From positions 310,001 through 374,000 of the forward strand of contig CANLOY010000004.1 in assembly GCA_947493005.1 (NCBI GenBank): DNA of 64,000 bases, given 5' to 3'. Positions 25,891 to 35,691 of the stretch are shown here, in pieces (positions within the stretch are counted from its first letter, which is position 1; every line of letters begins with the position of its first letter). Below the pieces are notes generated by a model. It was not told the origin of the DNA. It worked only from the letters and a program-made list of their open reading frames with translations, and did no database searches. Position numbers and translations under genes: made by a program. The stretch comes from an uncultured Roseivirga sp. (GTDB taxonomy: Bacteria > Bacteroidota > Bacteroidia > Cytophagales > Cyclobacteriaceae).

Positions 25891-28293
25891 ATGTTTAAAA
25901 CCTATATCAAGGCAACCTTTAGAATCCACTCTAAAAACAAACTCTATTCAGCTATCAATTTTATAGGCTTGTCAGTTGCCCTAATGCTGTGTTTTCTGGT
26001 TTACTTGTTTGTTCAGGATGAGTTCAGTTACGATAACTTTCATACTGACGGGGATAGACTTTTTCTTCTACATGATATTTATCACAAAGTTGACAATGCA
26101 AAAAAAGAACCTGGTTTATGGGAATTGGATGGGGTAGATGATGTGAGAAAAAGTACTCAGCTATCCCTTCCATTTTTATCTAGTATAGAAGACCGGATTC
26201 CAGAAATTGAGAGTGTCATTAGAATCGAGTATAGCTGGCGTACAATTTTAAATAGTGGAGAGAAGTATGAGGAAAGCATGTATTATACCGATACCAACTT
26301 CTTTGAGCATTTTAATTATCAGTTTGTCTCTGGTGATAGGGCAAGAGCGCTTTCTTCAATTTCAAATGCGGTTATCACAGAAGCTTTGGCAACTAAGCTT
26401 TTTGGAAGAACTGATGTTGTTGGAGAAAATCTTGTTTTTGAAGGTGAGACCAATTCAGCTTTCCAGATTTCAGGGGTAATAAAAGTACCTCATAACACGA
26501 TGTTGGATTTGAATATTATTGTCCCATTTGAAAACTCGTATCTTTTTAAAAACCACCAAGATGATTGGAATTATAGCGCTTTATCAGCTTTTGTCAAGCT
26601 TAAAAACTCAAATCAAGTCAATACTGTAGCTGATAAGGCAAGGTCAATTCATATTGACCATTTTGGAAAAGACAGACTTGAAAAGCAACGTGCCTCTTTT
26701 AACTTATCTGCCGATAGCCCAGTTTTAGAATATGGTTTAAAGAGAGTTGCCGATGTATATCTTGATTCATCTATCAAATACAATAAAAGTTCGTCACCTC
26801 TTTACTCTTATATTCTGGTGGCAATTGCCCTCGTTATTCTTGTTATTGCCAGCATTAATTACCTCTCTATTAGTATAGCTTCATCTGCCGGGAGAAGAGT
26901 AGAAATTGCTGTAAGAAAGGTAGTAGGCGCCAACTTACCTCAATTAAGATTTCAGTTCTATTTAGAAGCCTTGAGCCTAACTCTATTATCAGTGCTTGGA
27001 GGTTTTACTTTGATGCAGGCTTTTTTGCCAAAGTTTAATGAACTGGCCAACAAGTCCCTGAGTCTGTCTGCAAGTGAAAATGCCTTAATACTTGGTTATG
27101 GCCTGCTATTTGGGCTGTTAATTTCTTTTATAGCAGGAGGCTATCCTGCTCAAATACTCTCGCGATTCAGTGTGTTGTCGGGATTAAAAGGTAAGACAAC
27201 CAGTAAAGTAAATCCAGGCCTGATAAAAAGTATGGTCATCTTTCAATTCACATTGTGCTTGACTTTTATTTCTGTTAGCCTGGTCATGCATAAGCAATTC
27301 AAATACATTAATAACAAAGACTTGGGATTTGACAAGAATCAAATGGTAATGATTGGCAATGTTTGGGGACAGTCAGAATTAATCAGGCAAGAGTTAGAGA
27401 AATTTCCTTCTGTAGAAAAAGCGGGAAGCAGTAATGGAATTTTTTTAGGGGGAAGCAGTTTTGGTTTGGACGTTATCAATAATGTTGAACACCGTTTAAG
27501 ACGTGTAAGAGTAGGAAAAGAGTTTTTTGAGACACTTGGACTTACATTTATTGATAAGGATGATATATCTGTCCCGGAAATTCTTAGAGAAGATAAAAGC
27601 TATATCAGTGAAACATATTATGATTTGCTTAAAGCAGACTCTGTCCTGTTCCTGTCCCGAAAGGCTTACATCGGTGGTGTTGTCAAAGACTTTCATTTTG
27701 AATCCTTGCAGAAACAAGTTTACCCCATACAATTTACGATAGTTGGGGCAGAACAACTGGCTACACTTTTTGTGAAGCTTAAAGGTGGATCAATTGAGCA
27801 AGGTATTAAGGATATTAAAGCTAGTTATGAGAAGGTTACAAACGAACCACTTGAAGAAGTAAGGTTTATGGATGATTTTCTGGCAACACGTTACAAAGAC
27901 AGTCAAAAGTGGCAAAGCATCATTGATGTTTCTACCGTGTTAGGTATCCTGATCGCGAGTATAGGTCTGTTCGGTCTTACTGGAATCAATATGGAAAACC
28001 GAATGAAAGAAATCAGTATACGGAAAGTACTTGGTGCCGACTTTAGAGAGATTTCCTATGTATTGAACAGGCAAACCATAGGGCTAATCTTACTTTCTGC
28101 TGTTATTTCAGTACCTCTTTCATACTACCTGATGGAAGCATGGTTAAATGGTTTTGCTTATCATGTACCTATATCGATGGAATTGTTCATTATCTCTGTT
28201 CTCATGCTTTTGGCAATTACATTGTTAACCGTTGCTTTTCACTCTGTTAAGTCCGTAAAATCTAATCCGGTTGATGTTTTGAGAAACGAATAA
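25891..28293 (+). CDS. FtsX/MacB-type permease 1 of 7
   Basis: 800 residues. I place the start at ATG 25891 (MFKTYIKATFRIHSKNKLYS), not the in-frame GTG at 25864. This matches the N-termini of the sister genes, and the GTG would lie at or before the proposed sigma-54 start site. Layout: helix about 20-40, periplasmic MacB domain, helices from about 305 with the signature VEIAVRKVVGAN (about 338), a second periplasmic domain and the FtsX unit with MKEISIRKVLGAD (about 704), ending NPVDVLRNE. It has no nucleotide-binding domain. First gene of the array, divergent from the sigma-54 regulator, 3 bases before the next gene. Confidence 0.92.
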   Translation: MFKTYIKATFRIHSKNKLYSAINFIGLSVALMLCFLVYLFVQDEFSYDNFHTDGDRLFLLHDIYHKVDNAKKEPGLWELDGVDDVRKSTQLSLPFLSSIEDRIPEIESVIRIEYSWRTILNSGEKYEESMYYTDTNFFEHFNYQFVSGDRARALSSISNAVITEALATKLFGRTDVVGENLVFEGETNSAFQISGVIKVPHNTMLDLNIIVPFENSYLFKNHQDDWNYSALSAFVKLKNSNQVNTVADKARSIHIDHFGKDRLEKQRASFNLSADSPVLEYGLKRVADVYLDSSIKYNKSSSPLYSYILVAIALVILVIASINYLSISIASSAGRRVEIAVRKVVGANLPQLRFQFYLEALSLTLLSVLGGFTLMQAFLPKFNELANKSLSLSASENALILGYGLLFGLLISFIAGGYPAQILSRFSVLSGLKGKTTSKVNPGLIKSMVIFQFTLCLTFISVSLVMHKQFKYINNKDLGFDKNQMVMIGNVWGQSELIRQELEKFPSVEKAGSSNGIFLGGSSFGLDVINNVEHRLRRVRVGKEFFETLGLTFIDKDDISVPEILREDKSYISETYYDLLKADSVLFLSRKAYIGGVVKDFHFESLQKQVYPIQFTIVGAEQLATLFVKLKGGSIEQGIKDIKASYEKVTNEPLEEVRFMDDFLATRYKDSQKWQSIIDVSTVLGILIASIGLFGLTGINMENRMKEISIRKVLGADFREISYVLNRQTIGLILLSAVISVPLSYYLMEAWLNGFAYHVPISMELFIISVLMLLAITLLTVAFHSVKSVKSNPVDVLRNE

Positions 28294-28296
28294 ATC

Positions 28297-30717
28297 ATGG
28301 CTATGCTCAGAAACTATTTATTAGCAGCAGTTAGGTTTATCAAGAGGAATAGACTTTATGCTGGTATTAATATTATCGGCCTTTCTATCAGCCTGACTTT
28401 TTGTCTAATGATTCTGATTTATGTAGGTGGAGCCTTAGGTTGGGACAAAATGCACCCCGCAAATGATCAAACTTACATTATATCACCTCAATACTATATG
28501 GCCGATGACGTGTCAGATGAATTTGGTCTTTTTGATTTCGGCCAAAAAGAAGTAGTGCGTCATTCGGGTATCTCATATGTTCATGCTAAGGGAATTGCAG
28601 GTGCTTTTCCTGAAATTGAGGCGCATACTATAATTTTCAGTGTAGGTACTGACGGCCGAAGAAAGGTTAATTTAGAAGTAGAGAATGGAGAGCTCTTTGA
28701 GGAGACTGTAACTTCTGTTGAAGGAGCATTCTTTGATCTTTTTAACTTCAAAGCGATATCAGGCAACCCTACACTTGCCATTGAGCAACCCAAGAGCCTG
28801 GTTTTATCTCAAAAACTGGCAGAAAGGTACTTTGGAAAATCCGATGCTGTTGGTCAATCCATTAACCTCGTTCTAGAGGGAAAGCCCACTTCTTTTGTAG
28901 TAGGAGCGGTGGTTGAAATACCAGAAAAAAGTAGCGTGGACTTTGGAATCCTGATCAACATAAAGGCAGACAAACGTCTTGAAGGAAGTGATTTTACTTC
29001 TCAGTCCAGAGCTCAATATTCGTTTTTCGCCAGGCTTACGGCCAACCTTGATTTGGATAGTTTTGAGGCTAAAGTGAATACTTATTTCGAAGATAATTTT
29101 TCTGATTTCATACAAAATCAAAGACGATTTTCAGAGATAAGGGCTGACAGTAAACTCCTGGAAATCAAGGCAACTAAACTATCTTCAATTCATTTAAGTC
29201 GCATTCTTTCCTGGCATAACAAGGCCGATTACCAGTCTATTCTGCTGACATCACTTTTTGTACTGATTCTTATTGTGATTAGCGGAATTAACTATCTATT
29301 GATCTCCTTGGCCATGCTTTCAAAAAGAGTGTCTTCAGTAAGTATAAGGAGAGTTGTTGGAGCAAGAGGCAAAAGTATTCTGACTCAATTTTGGTTAGAA
29401 AATATTGCTACTACAAGTTTGGCACTCATTCTTGCCCTTTGTTTTGCTCAATACCTTTTACCATACGTAGAAAACTGGATTCATGGAGATTTGACCTGGT
29501 CTGTCGACAAACTCATTGTCTATGCCTTCTACTTATTCATTATTCTGGTAATTATCAGCTTTTTAGTAAGTCTTTATCCCGCAAAGTTAATTTCTGGATT
29601 CAGGCTTACAGATTCATTGAAGAACAGTAATACTTATAAGGCCAATACTTCCTTCATGAATTTTCTGATCACAGCTCAATTTATTATTTGCTTTGGATTG
29701 ATTGCTTCTGGTCTGGTAATGGGCTCTCAAATTGACTATATACTTAATAAGAACCTTGGCTTTGATAAAGAGCAGGTTATCAAAATTAACACTGGTGATA
29801 AACTATTGGCTCAGAAATTGGAAACTCTCGCTGAGGTTCAGTCTGTAGGTAGAGGGGGAGCCTGGCAGTTTGGACATGGTCAGATGGGGTTTCGGGAAAA
29901 TATAGAGGGAAGACCATATACCCTGACTCAATTGGAGTCGGAAAGAAAATTGTTGGACTTACTGGATTTGGACATTGAATGGTTGGTTGAAGACTTTGGT
30001 CAGGCTCCAGTTGCCATTGTTAATAGTGACCTAGCAGATCTTCTGGGACGAGACTCATTATTGAATGTTGAAATTGGCTTTAACCAAAGAGTTGTGGGGA
30101 TACTTCATAACACCTATTTACTTCCTCTAACTGAACAAGAAGAGCTCTATTTTATCAACCCAAATTCTGAAGACCAAAGACTTTGGGAAACATATATCAA
30201 ATTCAAGCCAAACCTTATGAATCAAGGAATTGCTAAGGTTAGCGAAATATGGTCCGAGTTCTATCCTAATACATTTTTTAAGTATGTTTTTCTCGATGAA
30301 TATGTGGCAGAAAACTATGATGAATTCCAGAGCTCCTCTGGGTTAATTAACGTTACCACTTTTCTTGCTGTAGTAATTGCTTGTCTGGGTTTGTTTGCGC
30401 TCAACGGTATAGTTGTAAACAACAGAATGAAAGAATTCGGAATTCGTAAAGTGCTTGGAGCGACCATGAACCATATCATCCTTCTGGTCAATAGCCGAAT
30501 TATAACGATCTATTTAATATCTCTGACATTGGCCTTGCCTTTGTCTTATTATCTGATGCAAGAATGGTCTTCAAAGTTCAGGTTTCAATCCGGAGGGGTA
30601 AATCAAAAATTAGTTCTAACGGCATTTATAGGACTTTTGTTGATGGTGCTGACAGTAAGCCTGCACAGCATAAAGTCGTCAAGAGTTAACCCTGTCGATT
30701 TACTAAAAGATGAATAA
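28297..30717 (+). CDS. FtsX/MacB-type permease 2 of 7 (divergent member)
   Basis: 806 residues; ATG 28297 or 28303 (MLRNYLL) are equally possible. The domain order is as in its neighbours, but the first signature is degraded (VSSVSIRRVVGAR, about 345) and the preceding helix reads INYLLISLAML rather than NYINLST, making this the most diverged copy. The C-terminal signature MKEFGIRKVLGAT (about 711) is intact, and it ends NPVDLLKDE. The 3-base gap from permease 1 and 11 bases to permease 3 imply one transcript. Confidence 0.92.
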   Translation: MAMLRNYLLAAVRFIKRNRLYAGINIIGLSISLTFCLMILIYVGGALGWDKMHPANDQTYIISPQYYMADDVSDEFGLFDFGQKEVVRHSGISYVHAKGIAGAFPEIEAHTIIFSVGTDGRRKVNLEVENGELFEETVTSVEGAFFDLFNFKAISGNPTLAIEQPKSLVLSQKLAERYFGKSDAVGQSINLVLEGKPTSFVVGAVVEIPEKSSVDFGILINIKADKRLEGSDFTSQSRAQYSFFARLTANLDLDSFEAKVNTYFEDNFSDFIQNQRRFSEIRADSKLLEIKATKLSSIHLSRILSWHNKADYQSILLTSLFVLILIVISGINYLLISLAMLSKRVSSVSIRRVVGARGKSILTQFWLENIATTSLALILALCFAQYLLPYVENWIHGDLTWSVDKLIVYAFYLFIILVIISFLVSLYPAKLISGFRLTDSLKNSNTYKANTSFMNFLITAQFIICFGLIASGLVMGSQIDYILNKNLGFDKEQVIKINTGDKLLAQKLETLAEVQSVGRGGAWQFGHGQMGFRENIEGRPYTLTQLESERKLLDLLDLDIEWLVEDFGQAPVAIVNSDLADLLGRDSLLNVEIGFNQRVVGILHNTYLLPLTEQEELYFINPNSEDQRLWETYIKFKPNLMNQGIAKVSEIWSEFYPNTFFKYVFLDEYVAENYDEFQSSSGLINVTTFLAVVIACLGLFALNGIVVNNRMKEFGIRKVLGATMNHIILLVNSRIITIYLISLTLALPLSYYLMQEWSSKFRFQSGGVNQKLVLTAFIGLLLMVLTVSLHSIKSSRVNPVDLLKDE

Positions 30718-30728
30718 CGCATAGTCAA

Positions 30729-33167
30729 ATGATTAGAAACTACATCAAAATAGCGCTACGGTCATTACTAAGAAAAAAGGTCTTCTCTTTAGTTAATATG
30801 ATGGGACTTTCTGTAGGAATAGCATCATGTATCATGATTTCGGCTTACCTCATCAGCGAAACTTCCTTTGACAATTTCCATGAGGATGCCAATAGGATTT
30901 ACAGAGTGGTGGAAACTATGGAAGGGGGAAGTTTGGGTAAAAGAAAACTGGCCAGCGTTGAAGGAGCTATTGGGGCATTCAGTAAAAGAGAGGTAGCTGC
31001 TGTTGAAGACATGGTGAGAATCTTTGAACTGGGTGTATTGAATATGAAAAATGGTGAAAAGGAATTCGGAGAGCCATTCTTTAGTTTTGATAGCAATTTC
31101 TTTCAGTTTTTTGACTACCCACTTTTATCAGGAACTCCTGAGTCAGTCTTCAAAAATCCAATGAGCGTGGTTTTGTCTGAGTCTACAGCTCAAAAATATT
31201 TTGGGATGGAAAATCCAGTTGGAAAAACACTCGAAGCTCAAACCAACAGGGGCGATTACATGGTAACGGTCACGGGCATTATGAGAGATATGCCGGAGAA
31301 TTCTCACCTTCATTTTGATATGATTTTTCCTCATTCAGTATTGGGTGGGTTTTATGAAGGCTTTGACTTCTTTGGAGAGTATGATACAAACTGGACATCG
31401 ACAGCATTTACGACATATATAAAAACTACAAAGGGTGTTGATGAACTACAGTTGACTACAGCTATTAATCAGTTGTCAGACAAAAACAGACCCGAAGACC
31501 CGGGCAGAACGTATGAGTATTCTCTTCAACCCCTAAAAGATATCCATTTTCGATCGGCCGATTTAGAGGGCGATTTAAACTATCGCAAAGGAGACTCAGG
31601 CTACATGTATATTTTCTCAGCTGTGGGGCTTATCATATTTGTGATAGCCTTTGCTAATTACATAAACCTGTCGACTGTCAAAGCAACGGATAGAATTAAG
31701 GAAATCGGACTGAGAAAAGTGGTTGGAGCAAGAAGAGGCCAGTTGATTGTTCAATTCATGAGCGAATCTCTGTTTTTCTCAATTATCTCTTTTGGAGTAG
31801 CATTCACATTAATTCAAATTGCCCGCCCATTTTTATCAGAGCTATTCGAAGTTGATGTGATCAGTTTTATATCAACACCAGGTTACTTAGTAACATTGAT
31901 TACCATAGTTGTATCAATGGGGCTTTTGGCTGGATATTACCCCGCATTGGTTGTTTCAAAAGGAAAGGTAACCCAAGCTTTAAAGAGTCAGACAATAGTT
32001 GGAAATAAACAGGCTTTCTTCAAAGGAATAGTTCTATTCCAGTTTGTGATTTCGTTGGGAATGATCATAGCAACAATCGTGGTATATAACCAGCTCAATT
32101 ATGTTCTCAATAAAGACCTGGGCTATAATCAGGAAGGAATAGCTTTAATCGAAATCAATAGTAATCAGGCGAGAGAAAATGAAGAAACTATTCTGGATGG
32201 ATTCAGGCGTTTATCTGCTGTAAAGTCAGCTTCGGCTGTAAGCAGAGTTCCAGCGGAATGGAAGTTGTTTTATGAAATAGAGATTACTGAAAAATCAGGT
32301 CAGGAGCACCATAATATCCCTTATATAGGTGTTGATATAAACTTCCTTGATGTGTTTGAGATTGACCTAATTGCTGGAAGAAATTTCAGGCCTTCAGTTG
32401 AAGATTCTCTTAAAGTATTAATTAATGAAACATTAGCAGATCAGCTCGGAATTAAAGAAGTGGATGGTCAGGTGCTTACAGTAACCGGTATTAAACGAGG
32501 AGCAGATGAGTTGGGATTAGGAGCGGATTTATCATTTCAGGTAATCGGAGTTATTGCAGATTTTCATTTTCAATCGCTCCGCGAAGAAATTCCACCAATG
32601 CTATTTACCTACAAGAGAAACCCAATTCAGAATATTGACTATTTCGCTGTGAAGTTGCAAAGCGAAAATCTTGCTAATAGCATGCTGGAGTTAAAGGAGG
32701 TAATGAAACAGTCTGACCCTAGTCCATTCGATTATAACTTTCTGGATGACAAACTCGCGAGGTACTATGAAGAGGATACAAAAAGAAGTAGACTTTTTAT
32801 AAGCGCCTCATCAATTGCTGTTTTTATTGCATTTATAGGCCTGTTTGCTCTGGTGCATTCAGCTTTACAAAAACGAGTTAAAGAATTGGGAGTACGTAAG
32901 GTACTCGGAGCTCAAACTGAATCTCTTGTTCTACTGCTCTCAAAGGATTACCTGACGCTTTTAGGAGTGTCATTGTTGATAGCTGGGCCGCTTGCCTATT
33001 TTGGAATTTCCAATTGGTTGAATGGTTTTGCCTATAAGGTAGAAATAAGTTGGTGGTTCTTTGGTTTGGCTTTAGCTATATGTTTGGTCATAACAGCTTT
33101 GGCAACAATGAGCCAAATCAACAAAGCCATTAGTCAGAATCCAAGTGAAATACTCAAACAAGAATAA
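30729..33167 (+). CDS. FtsX/MacB-type permease 3 of 7
   Basis: 812 residues, starting MIRNYIKIALRSLLRKKVFS. Signatures: ANYINLSTVKATDRIKEIGL (about 307-326) with RKVVGARRGQ, and VKELGVRKVLGAQ (about 717). The last helix is followed by NPSEILKQE. Periplasmic domain 1 contains the conserved ESTAQKYFGMENPVGK segment, the MacB-type 'yFG..npvGk' motif. It follows permease 2 by 11 bases and precedes permease 4 by 11 bases, so it is firmly inside the operon. No ATPase motif is present. Confidence 0.93.
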   Translation: MIRNYIKIALRSLLRKKVFSLVNMMGLSVGIASCIMISAYLISETSFDNFHEDANRIYRVVETMEGGSLGKRKLASVEGAIGAFSKREVAAVEDMVRIFELGVLNMKNGEKEFGEPFFSFDSNFFQFFDYPLLSGTPESVFKNPMSVVLSESTAQKYFGMENPVGKTLEAQTNRGDYMVTVTGIMRDMPENSHLHFDMIFPHSVLGGFYEGFDFFGEYDTNWTSTAFTTYIKTTKGVDELQLTTAINQLSDKNRPEDPGRTYEYSLQPLKDIHFRSADLEGDLNYRKGDSGYMYIFSAVGLIIFVIAFANYINLSTVKATDRIKEIGLRKVVGARRGQLIVQFMSESLFFSIISFGVAFTLIQIARPFLSELFEVDVISFISTPGYLVTLITIVVSMGLLAGYYPALVVSKGKVTQALKSQTIVGNKQAFFKGIVLFQFVISLGMIIATIVVYNQLNYVLNKDLGYNQEGIALIEINSNQARENEETILDGFRRLSAVKSASAVSRVPAEWKLFYEIEITEKSGQEHHNIPYIGVDINFLDVFEIDLIAGRNFRPSVEDSLKVLINETLADQLGIKEVDGQVLTVTGIKRGADELGLGADLSFQVIGVIADFHFQSLREEIPPMLFTYKRNPIQNIDYFAVKLQSENLANSMLELKEVMKQSDPSPFDYNFLDDKLARYYEEDTKRSRLFISASSIAVFIAFIGLFALVHSALQKRVKELGVRKVLGAQTESLVLLLSKDYLTLLGVSLLIAGPLAYFGISNWLNGFAYKVEISWWFFGLALAICLVITALATMSQINKAISQNPSEILKQE

Positions 33168-33178
33168 CTTCTCAACAT

Positions 33179-35629
33179 ATGCTTTTTAATTACTTCAAAA
33201 CAACAATCAGATCACTTGCAAAGAACAGACTCTTTTCATTGATCAATATTCTGGGACTTTCTGTAGGACTTGCTGCTGCTGTTTTTATACTCCAGTATGC
33301 CTTTTTCGAGCTAAGCTATGATCAATACAATAAGAATTCGGATAGAGTTTTTAGGGTAATGAATGAGCGTTTCGAAGGAGATCGAATGATCCAAAGAGGA
33401 CAGATTACTTATTCTGCAGTTGGGCCTCAAATGGCAGCCGATTATCCAGAAGTGGAACTACATACTACTGTAAGTTACTTTATCAACATGGCCTTCATGT
33501 TTAATGAAAAGCCTTTTGTTGAAAGCCTGGTTCCTTTTGTTGAACCTTCATTCATTGAAATGTTTGATTTGAAAGTAATAGCAGGTGATACAAAAGGTTT
33601 GATGGATGAACCTTTAGAAATAATCATCACGGAGTCATTGGCCAATAAGATCTTTGATACCAGAAACAAATCTTTGAATGATTACATAGGAGAAGTAATA
33701 GAGTATAGTTCAAATAGAAATCCATTTAAACTGGTGGCCATTATAGAAGACCAACCAAAAAACAGCAGTCTTCAATTTAATGTTCTTCTGTCCAGAGAAT
33801 CACATTATAGCTGGTGGGGCGAAGATTCAAGGTATACCTGGAATGGTTCGGATTATTTCAATTATGTAATGCTGAAAGAGGGAGTAAACTCTAAAGATTT
33901 TGAGGCAAAACTTGAAGCATTTAGCAATAAGTACTTTCGTGGCAATGAAGTGACCGGGAACTTTGAAAAATTTCACCTTCAATCAATTGAAGACGTTCAT
34001 CTGGATCAATCCTATGAATATGAAAACCATGTGACAGCAGATGGCCGTATAGTGGATATTCTTCTGATTATTGCAGGCTTTATACTACTGATGGCATGGG
34101 TGAATTACATCAACCTGACTACATCAAAGGCGTTGCATAGGGCCAAGGAAGTAGGTATGAGAAAGGTGGTTGGGGCTAGTGTTGGGCAATTAAGAGCTCA
34201 GTTTCTTTTAGAGTCTTTCGTTGTTAATTTTTTCTCCTTACTGCTGGCCATTACTATAGTACAGGTTTTTCAGACATTTTTCAATAAACTGGCTGGATTA
34301 GAGTTTTCTCTGTTGGAAACACTGCTAATCCCTTTTGCAGGTGTATCGTTTGTTCTGTGGCTTGTTATTTTCTTTATAGTGGGAAGCCTGATTTCAGGGG
34401 CATACCCGGCTTTCATTCTGAGCCGTTTCAAGCCTAGTCAAACTCTAAAAGGCACTTTCTCACGTCAAAGGTCAGGACAAAGAGTTCGAAAATCACTCGT
34501 GATTTTTCAATTCGTTCTTTCTACTAGCCTTATTGCCTTTACAGCCATTATTTCAGGTCAAACCGACTATATGAGAAACTTTGATATCGGTTTTGATGCG
34601 GATCAGGTAATAACTGTTGCTGGTCCGCAGATCACCAGGTTGGATACTACTTTCCTTTCTCATATACACTCTTTTCTGAATGAGTTGGAAAGAAGTGCCC
34701 TCATTCAGAAAGTGGGAACTTCTACTAGCGAATTCGGTGATAGACTTCCAAGAACCTTTAATGTAAGAAGGGCAGGAGATGAAAAAGGAATAATGCTTAA
34801 CCGAATGGCTATGAATTATGGTTTTTTAGATGTCTATGGTATTGACCTTTTGGCAGGAAGAACTTTCAGACCAAGCGATCATAAAACAAATGATAGAGAG
34901 GTAAACACCATATTGCTTAATGAAAAAGCTGCATTATTGCTAGGCTTCGAATCGGCAGACGATGCACTGAATAAGAAACTGACTTTCTTTGGAAGAGACT
35001 TCAGTATAATAGGCGTTACTTCCGATTTTCATTATAGATCTGTTAAACAGACAGTAGAACCATTGCTTCTGGTTCCTTTTTACTGGATTCAGGGAGATAC
35101 ATATCATATCAGATATAAGGCCAGTAATACGCAGGAGGTAATAGAAAAGGTAGCAAGCGTTTATGATCAGTTTTACCCTAAGGATGTATTTGCTTATGGG
35201 TTTGCCAATGCACAGGTGCAAGCTCAATATATAGAAGAAGAGCGCTTTGGAAAGGTATTTAATGTATTCGCTTTTATCGGAATTGTTATCGCTTGTTTAG
35301 GTCTTATAGGTTTAGTTGGTTTCTCTGCCTCTCAACGAATTAAAGAAATTGGAGTAAGGAAAGTTCTGGGTGCTAAAGTCATAGATATTCTAGGCTTGGT
35401 TTCCAAAGATTTCATCATCATGGTGCTCATTGCCAACCTTGTGGCTATTCCATTCATATTTTTTGGCTCTGACAGGTGGTTATCAACTTTTGAGAATAGA
35501 ATTGATATTGGACTATGGTACTTTCTGGTACCTACTGTCATAGTATTCCTGATGTCAATTATGATAGTCGTGGGACAAGCTTACAAAACGGCACAGGCTA
35601 ACCCTGTAAATGCTTTAAGGCAGGATTAA
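33179..35629 (+). CDS. FtsX/MacB-type permease 4 of 7
   Basis: 816 residues, starting MLFNYFKTTIRSLAKNRLFS. Signatures: VNYINLTTSKALHRAKEVGM (about 307-326) with RKVVGASVGQ, and IKEIGVRKVLGAK (about 721), ending NPVNALRQD. The MacB-type motif in periplasmic domain 1 is altered: KIFDTRNKSLNDYIGEVI in place of the usual kyFG..npvGk, so this copy's first periplasmic domain differs from its sisters. An 11-base gap precedes it and 62 bases follow, the first notable break in the array. Confidence 0.93.
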   Translation: MLFNYFKTTIRSLAKNRLFSLINILGLSVGLAAAVFILQYAFFELSYDQYNKNSDRVFRVMNERFEGDRMIQRGQITYSAVGPQMAADYPEVELHTTVSYFINMAFMFNEKPFVESLVPFVEPSFIEMFDLKVIAGDTKGLMDEPLEIIITESLANKIFDTRNKSLNDYIGEVIEYSSNRNPFKLVAIIEDQPKNSSLQFNVLLSRESHYSWWGEDSRYTWNGSDYFNYVMLKEGVNSKDFEAKLEAFSNKYFRGNEVTGNFEKFHLQSIEDVHLDQSYEYENHVTADGRIVDILLIIAGFILLMAWVNYINLTTSKALHRAKEVGMRKVVGASVGQLRAQFLLESFVVNFFSLLLAITIVQVFQTFFNKLAGLEFSLLETLLIPFAGVSFVLWLVIFFIVGSLISGAYPAFILSRFKPSQTLKGTFSRQRSGQRVRKSLVIFQFVLSTSLIAFTAIISGQTDYMRNFDIGFDADQVITVAGPQITRLDTTFLSHIHSFLNELERSALIQKVGTSTSEFGDRLPRTFNVRRAGDEKGIMLNRMAMNYGFLDVYGIDLLAGRTFRPSDHKTNDREVNTILLNEKAALLLGFESADDALNKKLTFFGRDFSIIGVTSDFHYRSVKQTVEPLLLVPFYWIQGDTYHIRYKASNTQEVIEKVASVYDQFYPKDVFAYGFANAQVQAQYIEEERFGKVFNVFAFIGIVIACLGLIGLVGFSASQRIKEIGVRKVLGAKVIDILGLVSKDFIIMVLIANLVAIPFIFFGSDRWLSTFENRIDIGLWYFLVPTVIVFLMSIMIVVGQAYKTAQANPVNALRQD

Positions 35630-35691
35630 TCTATTTAAAACGAATTAAGAATAATCATTTAGATACGAATAGTTGTATTAAATATTAGTTT

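Noticed and set aside
35630-35691. Additional enhancer site before permease 5
   Set aside because: Only an imperfect ATAC/GTAT palindrome without the GTATCA-N3-TGATAC form and no sigma-54 element.
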